A stretch of 64,000 nt of DNA from Cellulomonas sp. Leaf395. GTDB taxonomy: Bacteria > Actinomycetota > Actinomycetes > Actinomycetales > Cellulomonadaceae. Within the stretch, counting starts at the first letter, position 1. Each line of letters opens with the position of its first letter. The notes beneath the pieces were generated by a model that had not been told where the DNA came from, searched no databases, and worked only from the letters and a program-made list of their open reading frames with translations. Location: the NCBI RefSeq assembly GCF_001424125.1, contig NZ_LMQI01000001.1:1-64000 (forward strand), given 5' to 3'. Positions 16,292 through 25,846 of the stretch are shown here, piece after piece. A program made the position numbers and the translations under genes.

Positions 16292-16864
16292 ATGAACCTC
16301 GACGACTTCCTCGACCGCGTGCGGACCGGAGCCGTCATCGAGGGCGGCTCCGCGGAGCACGCCTTCCTGATCGAGTCCGCCCAGGACGCGCTGCGGGTCT
16401 CGGCCGAGCTGAACAGCGGCTACCGCACGCCCGGCGAGGTCAGGGACCTGCTGTCACGGCTGACGGGTCGCACGGTGCCGGAGTCGGTCACGCTCTTCCC
16501 GCCGTTCCACTGCGAGTTCGGCAAGAACCTCACGCTCGGCGACGACGTCTTCATCAACATGGGCTGCACGTTCCAGGACGCCGGCGGCATCACCATCGGG
16601 GACGGCACGCTCATCGGCCACGGCAGCACCGTGGTCACCCTGAACCACGCGATCGACCCCGCCCGTCGTGCCGACATGGTCCCCGCACCGGTCGTCATCG
16701 GCCGCAAGGTGTGGCTCGGCGCGGGTGTCACGGTCGTCCCAGGCGTGACGATCGGCGACGGGGCGGTCGTCGGCGCGGGTGCCGTCGTCACCAAGGACGT
16801 GCCCGCGAACGCCATCGTGGCCGGCGTCCCCGCCCGGGTGATCCGGATGACGGGCGCCGCATGA
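16292..16864 (+). CDS. Left-handed beta-helix acetyltransferase (maltose/galactoside O-acetyltransferase type)
   Basis: A 190-residue hexapeptide-repeat acyltransferase. The N-terminal helical part (to about 60) precedes the [20 protein letters not shown] start of the beta helix; the catalytic His lies in LNHAID. The C-terminal coil [16 protein letters not shown] ends with [13 protein letters not shown], a strong signature of the maltose O-acetyltransferase / NodL / LacA group. It transfers acetyl from CoA to a sugar-like hydroxyl. It lies 15 bases after the regulator and overlaps the next gene (ATGA). Confidence 0.88.
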   Translation: MNLDDFLDRVRTGAVIEGGSAEHAFLIESAQDALRVSAELNSGYRTPGEVRDLLSRLTGRTVPESVTLFPPFHCEFGKNLTLGDDVFINMGCTFQDAGGITIGDGTLIGHGSTVVTLNHAIDPARRADMVPAPVVIGRKVWLGAGVTVVPGVTIGDGAVVGAGAVVTKDVPANAIVAGVPARVIRMTGAA

Positions 16865-17400
16865 CAGCGACGACACACCACGGCCTCGTCGGTCTCGCCC
16901 TGACCCTCGCCCTCACCGCATGCACCGCCGCACCTGATCCGACAGGACCGCCGACCATGACCCCACCGCCCGCCGAGCAGACCCCGACCGTCGCGCCCTC
17001 ACCGAGCGGCACGCCAGGACCGGCCGCACCGACCGGGGAGACGGCCGTCCTCGTCTCGATCGGGAGCACCACGCTGCAGGGCCGGCTCTGGGACAACCCG
17101 GCCGCACGCGACCTGGCCGCGCGCCTGCCACTGACCCTGACGTTCGGCGACTACAACGCCGTCGAGAAGACGGCGCGCCTCGACCCGCCCCTCACCATGG
17201 CCGGCATGCCCGCCGGCGACGACCCGAACCCGGGCGAGATCGGCTTGTACGCGCCGTCCTCGGTCCTGGTCCTGTACTACGGCGACGTCGGGTACTGGAA
17301 TGGGATCGCCCGCCTCGGCAGCTTCGACATCAGCGGCACCGAGCTGCTCGCCGAGGGCCCGCAGGACGTCACGGTGAGCATCGCGCGCGCCGACGGCTGA
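16861..17400 (+). CDS. Cyclophilin-like lipoprotein
   Basis: A 179-residue lipoprotein. The signal ends in LALTAC (C21), followed by a Pro/Thr-rich linker and a cyclophilin-like domain (about 65-178) with [22 protein letters not shown] and [18 protein letters not shown]. This fold family is found mostly in small secreted proteins of unknown function; it lacks the classic prolyl isomerase signature. It overlaps the acetyltransferase stop by four bases, so it belongs to the regulator's operon. Confidence 0.78.
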   Translation: MTATTHHGLVGLALTLALTACTAAPDPTGPPTMTPPPAEQTPTVAPSPSGTPGPAAPTGETAVLVSIGSTTLQGRLWDNPAARDLAARLPLTLTFGDYNAVEKTARLDPPLTMAGMPAGDDPNPGEIGLYAPSSVLVLYYGDVGYWNGIARLGSFDISGTELLAEGPQDVTVSIARADG

Positions 17401-17441
17401 GACCGCACCGACCCCACCCGATTCCCAGGAGGACGACCGCG

Positions 17442-17840
17442 ATGGAGCTCACGAGAAGCGGCGGCGAGACGGCCGCCGGACCCGAGGACTGGTTCACCGG
17501 CACCGTGCACATCGACGGCATCCGCACCCCCGACGACCGGTCCGCCATCGGCTGCGCCCACGTGCGGTTCGCGCCGGGCGCACGCACCGCGTGGCACCGG
17601 CACCCTCGGGGGCAGACCCTCTACGTCACCGACGGCATCGGTTACGTCGCCACCCGCGGCGGCGAGGTCCAGGAGATCCGCCCCGGCGACGTCGTCTACA
17701 TCGAGCCCGACGAGGAGCACTGGCACGGGGCCACCCCCGGCCGGTTCATGGCGCACGTCGCCCTCCACGAGGCCGACGAGCACGGCCAGGTGGTCACGTG
17801 GCTCGAGCACGTGACCGACGAGGACTACGACCAGGCGTGA
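17442..17840 (+). CDS. Cupin-domain protein
   Basis: A 132-residue single cupin. Motif 1 is WHRHPRGQTLYV with further His/Gln metal ligands, and motif 2 is PGDVVYIEPDEEHWHGA; together they provide a typical mononuclear metal site. Such small cupins are often found beside carboxymuconolactone decarboxylases or oxidoreductases. It is the last gene of the run that starts at the 15371 regulator, preceded by an AGGAGGA ribosome site. Confidence 0.85.
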   Translation: MELTRSGGETAAGPEDWFTGTVHIDGIRTPDDRSAIGCAHVRFAPGARTAWHRHPRGQTLYVTDGIGYVATRGGEVQEIRPGDVVYIEPDEEHWHGATPGRFMAHVALHEADEHGQVVTWLEHVTDEDYDQA

Positions 17841-17929
17841 CCTGAGCCGGCAGAAGAGACAAGGGAGCGTCCACCGCGCCGGGGGGCGCTCATCGGGCCC
17901 GACCGTCGGCTCGCCCGTACGGTGTGCTC

Positions 17930-19222
17930 GTGCTTGCTGTCGACGGCCCAGCCGCGATCTTCCTGGCGGTCGGCCTGGCCACGTTGGCTGCGGCCGTGCT
18001 CCCGCGCTTGCTGCGCCGTGCGCCGATCTCGATGCCGGCCGTGTTCCTCGCGACGGGCGCTCTGGGCTTCTTGCTGCTCCCCCAGCTCCCCGACCCGAGC
18101 CCGACCGCCCATCCCGAGATCGCGCTCCACCTGACAGAGATCTGTGTGATCGTCTCCCTGATGGGCGCTGGCCTCGCGATCAACCGCCCGTTCGCGTGGC
18201 GCACCTGGGGCTCCACCTGGCGGCTGCTGGCGATCACCATGCCGCTGTCCATGATCGCGGTCGGGGTGATGGGGTGGACGGCTCTCGGCCTCGGTGCCGC
18301 GAGCGCCATGCTGCTCGCCGCGGCGCTCGCCCCGACCGACCCGGTACTGGCGACCGAGGTCCAGGTGAGCGAACCCGTCGACGAGCCTGGGACGCAGGAT
18401 GACGAGGCCCGCTTCGCCCTGACCTCGGAGGCGGGCCTCAACGACGGCCTCGCCTTCCCCTTCACCTATGCCGCGATCGCCGTCAGCCTCTCGGGGTTGG
18501 CGCCCGGGGGCTGGCTCGGCCGCTGGGTGCTGCTGGACGTCGTGTGGCGACTGAGCGTGGGAGTCGCCATCGGGTTCCTCGTGGGTTGGCTGCTCGGCCG
18601 GCTGTTCTTCTCCTCCTTCGCAGAGCGGCTGCGGATCACCGAGCACACGCAAGGCTTCGTGGCGCTCGCGGCGACCTTCCTCGCCTACGGCCTGGCCGAG
18701 GTCGCGGAGGGGTACGGGTTCGTCGCGGTCTTCGTCTGCGCGGTTGCCCTGCGCGGGACCGAGCGCGAGCACGAGTACCACAAGGTGCTGCACTCCTTCG
18801 TCGAGCAGATCGAGCGGCTGCTCACCGTGGCGGTGATCGTGCTGGTAGGCGGGGCGGTCGCGCGCGGGGCGTTCACCGAGCTCGGCTGGGCAGAGGTGGG
18901 AGTCGTTCTGGCCTTCCTGCTGGTGGTCAGACCGCTCGCTGGATGGGTCGCGCTGCGCGGGGGCCGGACCGGGCCGCGTGAGCGTGCGGTGATCTCGTTC
19001 TTCGGCGTGCGAGGAGTCGGGTCGCTGTTCTATATCGCCTACGCCGTCCAGGAGGGCGATTTCGCGGACGCCGACCGGCTCTGGGCGATCGTCGGCCTCG
19101 CGGTCGTCGGGTCGGTGCTGATCCACGGGGTGGCGGCGACCCCGGTCATGCGCTCGCTCGACCGCCGGCGCGAGCGACGCGCCGCGGCGGTGGGCGACGC
19201 CGCCGCCGAAACTCCCGTCTGA
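17930..19222 (+). CDS. Cation/proton antiporter (CPA1/NhaP type)
   Basis: A roughly 430-residue integral membrane protein with about 12 hydrophobic helices. The hallmark APTDPVLATEVQ (near residue 145) and the LTSEAGLNDGLAFPF segment (near 172-186) carry the conserved Asp/Asn-Asp ion-binding residues of CPA1 exchangers, which trade Na+ or K+ for H+. There is no long cytoplasmic domain. GTG 17930 is preferred over the in-frame GTG at 17924 because a TACGGT -10-like box ends six bases upstream, as in other leaderless genes here. It stands alone. Confidence 0.85.
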   Translation: MLAVDGPAAIFLAVGLATLAAAVLPRLLRRAPISMPAVFLATGALGFLLLPQLPDPSPTAHPEIALHLTEICVIVSLMGAGLAINRPFAWRTWGSTWRLLAITMPLSMIAVGVMGWTALGLGAASAMLLAAALAPTDPVLATEVQVSEPVDEPGTQDDEARFALTSEAGLNDGLAFPFTYAAIAVSLSGLAPGGWLGRWVLLDVVWRLSVGVAIGFLVGWLLGRLFFSSFAERLRITEHTQGFVALAATFLAYGLAEVAEGYGFVAVFVCAVALRGTEREHEYHKVLHSFVEQIERLLTVAVIVLVGGAVARGAFTELGWAEVGVVLAFLLVVRPLAGWVALRGGRTGPRERAVISFFGVRGVGSLFYIAYAVQEGDFADADRLWAIVGLAVVGSVLIHGVAATPVMRSLDRRRERRAAAVGDAAAETPV

Positions 19223-19252
19223 CGCAGCGCGGCAGCGCCACCGCCGGCGCGA

Positions 19253-20356
19253 TCAGGACGGGTCTACCTGCCACGTGTCGTCGAGGCGGTGCCATCGCTG
19301 GTGCGGCTCGGTCGCGGGTGGTGGGTCGGTGAGCCAGTAGGTCTCGTCCGGGTTCCAGCCGGCCAGGACGGAGCTGATGTCTCCTTCGACGACTGCAACT
19401 GGTCGACCGGCAGTCGTGAGGTAGCCGGCCGTGGTCACATGGACGGCGTCGAACTCCTCGGCCACGCGTACCCAGTCAGGGATCACCCAACGGTCGGCAG
19501 CACCGGTGGTGCGGAACCAGTCGTGACGCCGTGACGCGGTGACCTCGAGCGGGAACCGGCGGCACAGCTCGGACCACGCCTCGGGCCCGTCCACCTCGTA
19601 GACGCTCGCCCCACCCGGGACGTCGATCGATCGCACCGTCGCCCGCTCCCAGTCGTAGGCGTCCTCGACCAGCCAGAGGCCGACAGGCCCGTGCGCGCCG
19701 AGGCGGCGCGTGGTTCGCGTCAGGTCGCGCGGTGGCGTTGACCACCACGTTCCGCTCCAGGCAGCGCGGGGATCAGCGGGTCGTTCCCGCAGCGCACGGG
19801 CTTCCTCCTCGACGGCACCGTCTCGCCAGCGAGACAGGGTCCGGGTCGCAGCCTGGGCAATGGGCGTCCTCGAGGCCGGGTCGTCGAAGACCACACTCAG
19901 CTGCGACGTCCACTCGATCGGTGTCGCCCACCACCCGGCCAGACCGGAAGCCGCGATGGAGGCGGCGACCCGCGCGAGCGAGGTCCGCACCTCTGGGGTC
20001 GCGGCGAGCACGTCCTCACCGTCGGGCTCCTGCCAGTAGCGCGCGTTGTCGACCGCTGCCCTCAACGCGACGAGCAGGACGTCGGGGTCGAGCCCGTCCA
20101 GGGGCATCCCATTCAGGAGGCGTGCGACGTCCGCGGGCGTGGGGCTCGGATCAACCTCGTCCGGTTCGTCGGCTGACGCGCGCAGCATCACCCGAGCGGT
20201 GCCCGCACCCGGATCGAGCTGGTGCGCCGAGAAGAAGGCCGCGCGGAGGTACTCGTCTCCTTCCGGCGTGGGCGTCGCACGCGCGAAGGACGCTGCTGTC
20301 TCCAGGCACAGACGTCGCCCACGCGGTCCAGTCATGAGGTCGCCACGGTCGATCAC
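19253..20356 (-). CDS. Unrecognised 367-residue protein
   Basis: A soluble, acidic protein rich in Trp and Arg, without signal peptide, membrane helix or a motif I can name. Codon use matches its neighbours and the frame is open throughout, so it is probably real. GTG 20356 is preceded by TACCGT at a six-base distance, the leaderless pattern found elsewhere in this window. It lies 65 bases upstream of nothing obviously related and tail-to-tail with the antiporter. No function is proposed. Confidence 0.6.
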   Translation of the reverse strand: MIDRGDLMTGPRGRRLCLETAASFARATPTPEGDEYLRAAFFSAHQLDPGAGTARVMLRASADEPDEVDPSPTPADVARLLNGMPLDGLDPDVLLVALRAAVDNARYWQEPDGEDVLAATPEVRTSLARVAASIAASGLAGWWATPIEWTSQLSVVFDDPASRTPIAQAATRTLSRWRDGAVEEEARALRERPADPRAAWSGTWWSTPPRDLTRTTRRLGAHGPVGLWLVEDAYDWERATVRSIDVPGGASVYEVDGPEAWSELCRRFPLEVTASRRHDWFRTTGAADRWVIPDWVRVAEEFDAVHVTTAGYLTTAGRPVAVVEGDISSVLAGWNPDETYWLTDPPPATEPHQRWHRLDDTWQVDPS

Positions 20357-20421
20357 GAACTCACGGTAGGGGCGCCGGCGGCACCGTCGTCACCGGCCGC
20401 ACGACTGCGGTGAGCAGGCGT

Positions 20422-21369
20422 CTACGCGCCCGGGGCGGTCGATCGCCGCCGGAACGGCGCCAGAATCGCGCGCGCCATCTCCGCGTGCCCCCAGTCGGGC
20501 TCGAACTGCGCGACAACCGCCAGGTTCTGCCGGAGATAGAGCAGCGGCATCCGCTCGCGCCACCCCCCGTCGAGGCCCGTGACCTCGGCGTACACGTCGA
20601 AGAACCGGTCCGACTCCGGTGGCCGCGGCTCGCACCAGAGCATCGCCACGTCGACCTCCGCCCACGTCCGGGACACGGCAGGGTCGACGAGCACCGGGTC
20701 ACCGTCCGTCGTCGCGACCACGTTCGAGGACCAGAGGTCGCCGTGCGTCAGGCACGCCGGACGGTCCGGCAGGAGCTCCGGCAGCCGGGCGCACAGGTGC
20801 TCAAGGGCATCCCGGTCAGCCTCGTCGAACGCACCACGCACGCGCGGCTCGGGCAGCCAACGCAGCAGGCGACGGCGCGCGAAGAACTCGAACCCGTCGT
20901 CCTCCCACGTGTTGTCCTGCGGCTCCAGGCCGAGCCACGTCGTGCGGTGCCACCCGAACCCGGGGCCGGCGGTCGACGTGTGCAGGTGGGCGACGTCGTG
21001 CGCGAGCCGCTCCCAGAAGTCGGGGGTGTCGGTGCGCGGCGCCATCGCCTCGAGGACCAACAGGTCAGGCGTGACCAGGTGCACGTCGGGCGTCCGGATG
21101 CCGCCGAGCTCCCGCAGCGACTGCAGGCCGTCCGCCTCGGCCGCGAACATGTCGTCCTGACGGCTCTGCACGGCTGTCTTGGCGAACACGGGAGGCGCCG
21201 ACGTGCTGTGCGCCAGACCGGCCGCGTGCACGACTCCGCCGTGCAGCTCCTCGACGCGCGTCACGTCGGTCAGGCCTGCGTCGTGGAGGCGGTGGCGCAG
21301 CAGGTCGGGCGTCGTCACGCCTGCCACCGTAGCCGGGACGTGCTGCGCCATCCGGACGTCGTCTTCCAT
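20422..21369 (-). CDS. Fructosamine kinase family protein
   Basis: A 315-residue aminoglycoside-phosphotransferase-like kinase of the fructosamine-3-kinase family. The catalytic loop LTHGDLWSSNVV with the Asp and Asn is near residue 217, followed by VLVDPAV, the metal-binding Asp. The N-terminal part has a HGGVVHAAG loop, and FAKTAV carries the ATP lysine. Family members phosphorylate glycated lysines or ribulosamines so that the sugar is released. ATG 21369 is used; an ATG at 21351 is equally possible. Confidence 0.82.
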   Translation of the reverse strand: MEDDVRMAQHVPATVAGVTTPDLLRHRLHDAGLTDVTRVEELHGGVVHAAGLAHSTSAPPVFAKTAVQSRQDDMFAAEADGLQSLRELGGIRTPDVHLVTPDLLVLEAMAPRTDTPDFWERLAHDVAHLHTSTAGPGFGWHRTTWLGLEPQDNTWEDDGFEFFARRRLLRWLPEPRVRGAFDEADRDALEHLCARLPELLPDRPACLTHGDLWSSNVVATTDGDPVLVDPAVSRTWAEVDVAMLWCEPRPPESDRFFDVYAEVTGLDGGWRERMPLLYLRQNLAVVAQFEPDWGHAEMARAILAPFRRRSTAPGA

Positions 21370-21408
21370 CTCGACAGCAGGGGGTTGCGCACAGTAGATG
21401 TCGAGACG

Positions 21409-21948
21409 CTAGGAGACCGAGGGAGGCCAGCGTTCCCGGCGCCACTCGTCCCAGGTGGCATAGTCCGCCGGTGCCGTGTCCACCGGTTCGCTACCGTCGA
21501 GCTCGCCCGGGGTCGGGATGGTGAAGGTGGCTGCGTACGCCGCGAGCTCGTCGTCGGTCATGCTCCACGTCGTGTCCGCGGCCTCGGCAGAGCGCCGGTC
21601 CAGTCGTCTGCGCTGCTCCTCCGCCGTGAGTGTGAAGTAGCGCATCTCCACTCGCGCACCGACATCCGCTGCTGCCTGCCGAAGCGCAGATCGCTCATCC
21701 CGGCCCCACAGCCCGAAGTCGAGAACGACGCTGACGCCCAGCTCGAGTGCGCGCAGCGCGATCGCGATGAGCCGTCCTTCGATCACATCCGAGGCGGACG
21801 ACGGGTTCGCAAGCCCGTAGAGGGCCTTGATCCACTCGTCCTTCGTCAGACGAAGCGCGTCCTGCTCGACCTCGATGCGCCGCGCTTCTGTGGTCTTCCC
21901 GGTTCCTGGCAGTCCTACTGTCAGGAAGAGCGTGGGTTGGATCGTCAT
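21409..21948 (-). CDS. P-loop kinase-like ATP-binding protein
   Basis: A 179-residue protein with a Walker A motif right at the N-terminus (TVGLPGTGKTTEA, about residues 10-22), then a helix with a basic-acidic TKDEWIK turn and VVLDFGLWGRDER as the Walker B-like strand. This fits the group of small AAA_33 / zeta-like kinases whose substrates are unknown. ATG 21948 follows a GGGGAGG ribosome site. No antitoxin-like gene is adjacent, so a toxin role is not supported. Confidence 0.72.
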   Translation of the reverse strand: MTIQPTLFLTVGLPGTGKTTEARRIEVEQDALRLTKDEWIKALYGLANPSSASDVIEGRLIAIALRALELGVSVVLDFGLWGRDERSALRQAAADVGARVEMRYFTLTAEEQRRRLDRRSAEAADTTWSMTDDELAAYAATFTIPTPGELDGSEPVDTAPADYATWDEWRRERWPPSVS

Positions 21949-22105
21949 CGCCTCCCCGATCTGAGCGGTGACCGCATCATCGCGTCCACGACCAGCACCA
22001 CACCGATCCGACACTCACCACGATTCCGCACCGCCGTCGACGGCAGGGTTGCCGACGGAGCCACCCGCGGGCCTGCGTCTTTGAGCGGTGTGTGAACATG
22101 AGGCC

Positions 22106-22465
22106 ATGGCGGTCCTCGAGGATGTCCGATCGCTGGGCACCGAGCTGGAGCGGTCATATCCGGTCTACGTGCGCGGCCGGTTGAAGTTCCGCGTCAAGCA
22201 GATCGTCTATGTCGCGTTCTCCCTCGACGAGCGAGTCATGGGCTTCGCTTTCCCCAGGGAGGAGCGCGCAGCGCTCGTGGCGAGCGACCCGATCAGGTTC
22301 CAGCTGCCAAGCGAGTCCGACCTGCGGTTCAACTGGGTGCACGCCGACCTCGCTGCCCTTGATCGGCCCGAGGCGCGCGAGCTCGTCGTCGACGCCTGGC
22401 GCATGGTCGTCCCGCAGAGGATCTCCCGGGCCTACGATCTCGCCCATCCTGCCGGGCCCGGCTGA
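22106..22465 (+). CDS. MmcQ/YjbR-like family protein
   Basis: A 119-residue protein of the MmcQ/YjbR fold. The pattern is a VRGRLKFRVKQIVYVAFSLD sheet start, then EERAALVASDP, a NWVHADLAALD segment and the closing DAWRMVVPQRI helix, as in the family. Members have a double-wing DNA-binding-like fold, but no proven function. An in-frame GTG at 22088 is an alternative start. It stands alone, divergent from the kinase-like gene. Confidence 0.68.
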   Translation: MAVLEDVRSLGTELERSYPVYVRGRLKFRVKQIVYVAFSLDERVMGFAFPREERAALVASDPIRFQLPSESDLRFNWVHADLAALDRPEARELVVDAWRMVVPQRISRAYDLAHPAGPG

Positions 22466-22517
22466 GCCTGAGCAGAGGACCACAGCGGCGCCGAAGTCTC
22501 CGGGAGGCTGGAGGCGT

Positions 22518-23372
22518 TCAGGACACCGTGATGGACTTGCTGTCGCTCATCGGAGTGCCCGCCTCGCCGTCCGATGGGTCCGACTCGCTGATGACGACGG
22601 TGTACTCACCAGGCTCCAGCTCGAGCACGAACTCGTACGGCGCGAAGACCTGACCCTCAGCCGTCGTTGTGAAGCCCGCCTGCACCTCGGTACCTGCGGC
22701 GTCGAGCACCGACCAGAGCAGGTTCGCCTCGAACACCGCGGCATCCCCGCTGACCGTCGCGGGCGACGTCACCGTCGCACCCTCCTGCGGCTCGTCGACC
22801 TGCACCAGGAGACGCACGTCCAGGGGGTCCTCGCGGGTGACCGGCTCGTCCCACACCACGGCTCCCCAGAGCTCACCGGCCGGCTCACCCTCGATCGTCA
22901 GCATCACTGGCATGGCCTCGTCGCCCGCGGCGTCGGTCGCGGTGTACACGAGCTGCTGGATCATCAGCGCCGCCCCCGCCGAGCCGATGCTCGCGGTGCG
23001 GGCATCGTCGCTGAGGTCGACCGACAGTGCGCCTCCGGCGATGTCGATGCCGAGCACGGTGGTGGACGGGTTCCACGGTGTGGAGTAGTCAGGGTCGCTG
23101 GGCCCGGCGATCATCCGCTCCACCGCGAGCCGGACGGCGTCGTCCGGGTCGACGTCGGCCGCCTCTCGGGCCAGCCTGAGTCCGGCACGGGTGTCGAGCA
23201 GGTAGTAGACCCACGTGTTCGACGGTGCCGCGGTCGGCTCCGGGCTCTGTGTCGGCTCGGCCGTCGGTGCGGTGGTCGCCGGCTCCGTCGGTCCCGACGT
23301 CGGCTCGACCTCGGGGCGCACGCACCCGGTGAGCAGGACGAGCAGGACGAGAAGAGCTCCGGTGCGGCGCAT
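22518..23372 (-). CDS. Lipoprotein with GerMN and Gmad2-type domains
   Basis: A 284-residue lipoprotein. The signal ends in LLTGC (C16), followed by a Thr/Pro/Glu-rich linker (to about residue 48). A GerMN sporulation/germination domain covers about 52-165 (WVYYLLDTRAGLRLARE; TTVLGIDIAGGALSVDLS; MIQQLVYTATD). The C-terminal part (about 190-284) is an immunoglobulin-like Gmad2 domain (VDEPQEGATVTSPATVSGDA; EPGEYTVVISESD). In non-sporulating actinobacteria these are cell-surface proteins of unknown role. ATG 23372 is preceded by GGAAGG. Confidence 0.82.
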   Translation of the reverse strand: MRRTGALLVLLVLLTGCVRPEVEPTSGPTEPATTAPTAEPTQSPEPTAAPSNTWVYYLLDTRAGLRLAREAADVDPDDAVRLAVERMIAGPSDPDYSTPWNPSTTVLGIDIAGGALSVDLSDDARTASIGSAGAALMIQQLVYTATDAAGDEAMPVMLTIEGEPAGELWGAVVWDEPVTREDPLDVRLLVQVDEPQEGATVTSPATVSGDAAVFEANLLWSVLDAAGTEVQAGFTTTAEGQVFAPYEFVLELEPGEYTVVISESDPSDGEAGTPMSDSKSITVS

Positions 23373-23565
23373 CTCTGGGCCTTCCTTCTGGACCGCGGCC
23401 TCCTGGCCATGGTCGCAGCAGCCGTGCGGCGCCGCTACCGGGCACGGAGGGCCGTCGACGACGGTGAGGAGTCGCCTCACTGCGCGCTCAAATGTGCGGG
23501 CCGCCAGTCTCTTTGACCCGAGAGGGGCCTTACGTCCTGAGCGACCCCCTCCACGGAGCCTCATC

Positions 23566-24018
23566 ATGGTGTCCATGCACCCCATGCCCGCCAGCTCAGT
23601 CCTGCTCGTCGAAGATGACCCGGGCGACCAGATGCTGGTCCGTGAAGTCTTCGAGCACCACGGGCTCGGGGCAGCACTCGCCACCGTCGACGACGGCGAG
23701 GAAGCGCTCGACTACCTCTACCGGCAAGGCCCTCACTCCTTGGCGAGCCGCCCATCGCTGATCCTTCTCGACCTGAACCTGCCGAAGGTCAACGGTCGTG
23801 AGGTCCTGGAGAGGATCAAGGCGGACCCCGAGCTGGCCTCGATTCCGGTGGTCGTACTCACCACGTCGGACGCCGAAGAAGACATCGTGCGCATGTACTC
23901 CGCGCACGCGAACGCGTACGTCCCCAAACCGATCGACTGGGACCAGTTCACCGCCGCAGTGCAACACATCACCGGCTTCTACCTCGAGATCGCCCGGCTG
24001 CCTGCCCCTGTCGCCTGA
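23566..24018 (+). CDS. Single-domain response regulator (Rcp1-like)
   Basis: A 150-residue receiver-only regulator. Visible are the acidic pair in LLVEDDPGD (E16 to D21), phospho-acceptor D69 in LILLDLNLP, T-T in VVLTTSD and K in VPKPID. The extended insert DYLYRQG and the C-terminal FYLEIARLP are typical of the Rcp1/CheY-like group that pairs with phytochrome-type or other hybrid kinases. No kinase is adjacent. ATG 23566 lies seven bases after GGAG; ATGs at 23575 and 23584 are in frame. Confidence 0.85.
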   Translation: MVSMHPMPASSVLLVEDDPGDQMLVREVFEHHGLGAALATVDDGEEALDYLYRQGPHSLASRPSLILLDLNLPKVNGREVLERIKADPELASIPVVVLTTSDAEEDIVRMYSAHANAYVPKPIDWDQFTAAVQHITGFYLEIARLPAPVA

Positions 24019-24137
24019 GCCGCCCGAGGAGGCCGGGCGCGACCGACGCACCGAGTTGCTCGCCGGCCAGTGTGGTCGTGGCCAGGCCGTCACTCTGAGC
24101 GTCGACGTCCTCGTGAGGTCGCAGCTAGCGTGGAGCG

Positions 24138-25115
24138 ATGGCAACGGACCAGCGCCTGCTCACCTGGCTGCTCGACTCCGATCCCGCCCTCCGCTGGCAG
24201 GTGGAGCGGGATCTGGCGGGCGCCCCGCCCGAGACCTGGGAGGCGACCCGGGCCCGGGTCGCTACGGAGGGCTTCGGCGCCGAGCTGCTCTCGAAGCAGG
24301 ACGCGGACGGTCAGTGGGCAGGCGGCGCGTACTTCCCCGCCGGATTCTTCGGGAGTGCCGAAGCCGATGAGCCGGGCCAGCCGTGGACCGCGACGACCTG
24401 GGCGCTGAAGGACCTGCGTGAGTGGGGCCTCGACGCCTCCGTGCTGACCGGGACGGCCGAGAAGCTCGCGGCGAACAGTCGCTGGGAGTACGACGACCTG
24501 CCGTACTGGGGGGGCGAGGTCGACGTCTGCATCAACTCCTACACGCTCGCGACCGGGGCGTGGCTCGGCGCCGACGTCTCAGCTCTTGCCGCATGGTTCC
24601 CCACCCACCGCCTCGCCGACGGAGGCTGGAACTGCGAGGCCGAGGAAGGCCGCTCGACACGCTCCTCGTTCCACTCGACCCTCAACGCAATACGCGGCAC
24701 GCTCGCCTATGAGCGGATCACAGGCGACACCAGCGTCCGCTCAGTCCGGCACGCCGGCGAGGAGTACCTGCTCAGCCGGCACCTGCTGTACCGGGCGACC
24801 ACGGGCTCGCCCGTCGGTGACTTCGTTGCGCACTTCGTGTTCCCGAACCGGCACCGGTACAGCGCGCTCATGGCGCTGGATCACTTCCGCGACGCCGCGC
24901 TGCTCGACGGGACGCCTCCCGATCCGCGTCTCGCCGAAGCCGTCGATGTCGTGCGCGCCGCGCGCCAGCCGGACGGCACCTGGCTGCAGGGCGCTCCCCT
25001 GCCCGGCCGTACGTGGTTCGACGTCGATGTCCCCGAGAGTGAGTCGTCGCGGTGGCTCACCCTGATCGGAGCACGGGCGCTCGACTGGTGGGACCAGGAT
25101 CCGGCTCGAACCTAG
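24138..25115 (+). CDS. Squalene cyclase-like alpha/alpha-barrel protein
   Basis: A 325-residue soluble protein built of repeated helix pairs containing motifs such as DADGQWAGG, LADGGWNCE and RQPDGTWLQG, the QW-like repeats of the terpene cyclase / prenyltransferase toroid. It is about half the length of a real squalene-hopene cyclase and lacks the DxDD catalytic motif, so cyclase activity is unlikely. Proteins of this kind are common and uncharacterised in actinobacteria. A TAGCGT box six bases before ATG 24138 suggests a leaderless transcript. Confidence 0.7.
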   Translation: MATDQRLLTWLLDSDPALRWQVERDLAGAPPETWEATRARVATEGFGAELLSKQDADGQWAGGAYFPAGFFGSAEADEPGQPWTATTWALKDLREWGLDASVLTGTAEKLAANSRWEYDDLPYWGGEVDVCINSYTLATGAWLGADVSALAAWFPTHRLADGGWNCEAEEGRSTRSSFHSTLNAIRGTLAYERITGDTSVRSVRHAGEEYLLSRHLLYRATTGSPVGDFVAHFVFPNRHRYSALMALDHFRDAALLDGTPPDPRLAEAVDVVRAARQPDGTWLQGAPLPGRTWFDVDVPESESSRWLTLIGARALDWWDQDPART

Positions 25116-25146
25116 TCAGAGCCCGCCGATGCTCGGCGGCGCCGCA

Positions 25147-25782
25147 TCAGGCAAAGTGCCGCGGCTCCCGCCAGCTCGTCGCGAAACCGCTGGTGGTCTC
25201 TACGCCGTGCGAGGGGAGCCCGTCGTCGATCAGCTTCTCCCACGCCTGCAGGAAATCGGCGCTCAGCCGGTCGTTGACGTCGAGCGCGCCCGACACGACC
25301 GCGCCGGTGCGGACCATCATGAGCTGCTGCGCGGCCGTGACGGGGTCCCGGTGGTCGAGCCGTCGCAGGAGCTCCTCAAGCCGCTCGACCACCCAGCGGC
25401 GGATCTCGCCGGCGTGCAGCCGGGCAGGGTGCGAACCGGTGAACTCGGCGGACGCGTTGATGAACGGGCAGCCGCGACTGATCCCGGCGAAGTCGTCGCG
25501 GGTCAGGGCGGTCGCCAGCTCGGTGAGCGCCGCGCGGGGGTCGTCCGGGTGTGCCGCGATGATCCCGTCGACCTGGGCGTGGTCGTGGTCAGCTCGACGC
25601 GACAGGTACGCCGAGACCAGGTCGTCCTTGGACGGGAAGTGCCGGTACAGGGTCACGCGCGTGACGGCCGCCTCCTCGACGATGCGCTGGATGCCGACCG
25701 CGTGGATGCCCTCGTCGTAGAACAGCCGGTCGGCCGTCGCCAGGATGCGCTCCCTGGCTTCGGAGATGCGGCGGACGGTCAT
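25147..25782 (-). CDS. TetR-family regulator
   Basis: A 211-residue TetR repressor. The N-terminal HTH (about 8-55) reads ARERILATADRLFYDEGIH, then VTRVTLYRHFPSKDDLVSAYL. The C-terminal part has a Cys (GCPFINASAEF) of the type common in the TetR group that controls reductase and hydrolase genes. ATG 25782 follows GAAGGAG. It is divergent from the alpha/beta hydrolase and SDR genes; the palindrome at 25847 in the shared gap is the likely binding site. Confidence 0.88.
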   Translation of the reverse strand: MTVRRISEARERILATADRLFYDEGIHAVGIQRIVEEAAVTRVTLYRHFPSKDDLVSAYLSRRADHDHAQVDGIIAAHPDDPRAALTELATALTRDDFAGISRGCPFINASAEFTGSHPARLHAGEIRRWVVERLEELLRRLDHRDPVTAAQQLMMVRTGAVVSGALDVNDRLSADFLQAWEKLIDDGLPSHGVETTSGFATSWREPRHFA

Positions 25783-25846
25783 GCACCCACTCCTTCGCTC
25801 AGATCCCTTCCCCCGGACCGAGGGATGGCTCTACGGTAAGCGCCAG

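Noticed and set aside
21409..21948. The P-loop kinase as a zeta-type toxin
   Set aside because: No adjacent antitoxin-like gene and no other sign of a toxin-antitoxin pair.
24138..25115. Functional squalene-hopene cyclase
   Set aside because: Only about 325 residues and no DxDD motif; only the fold seems shared.
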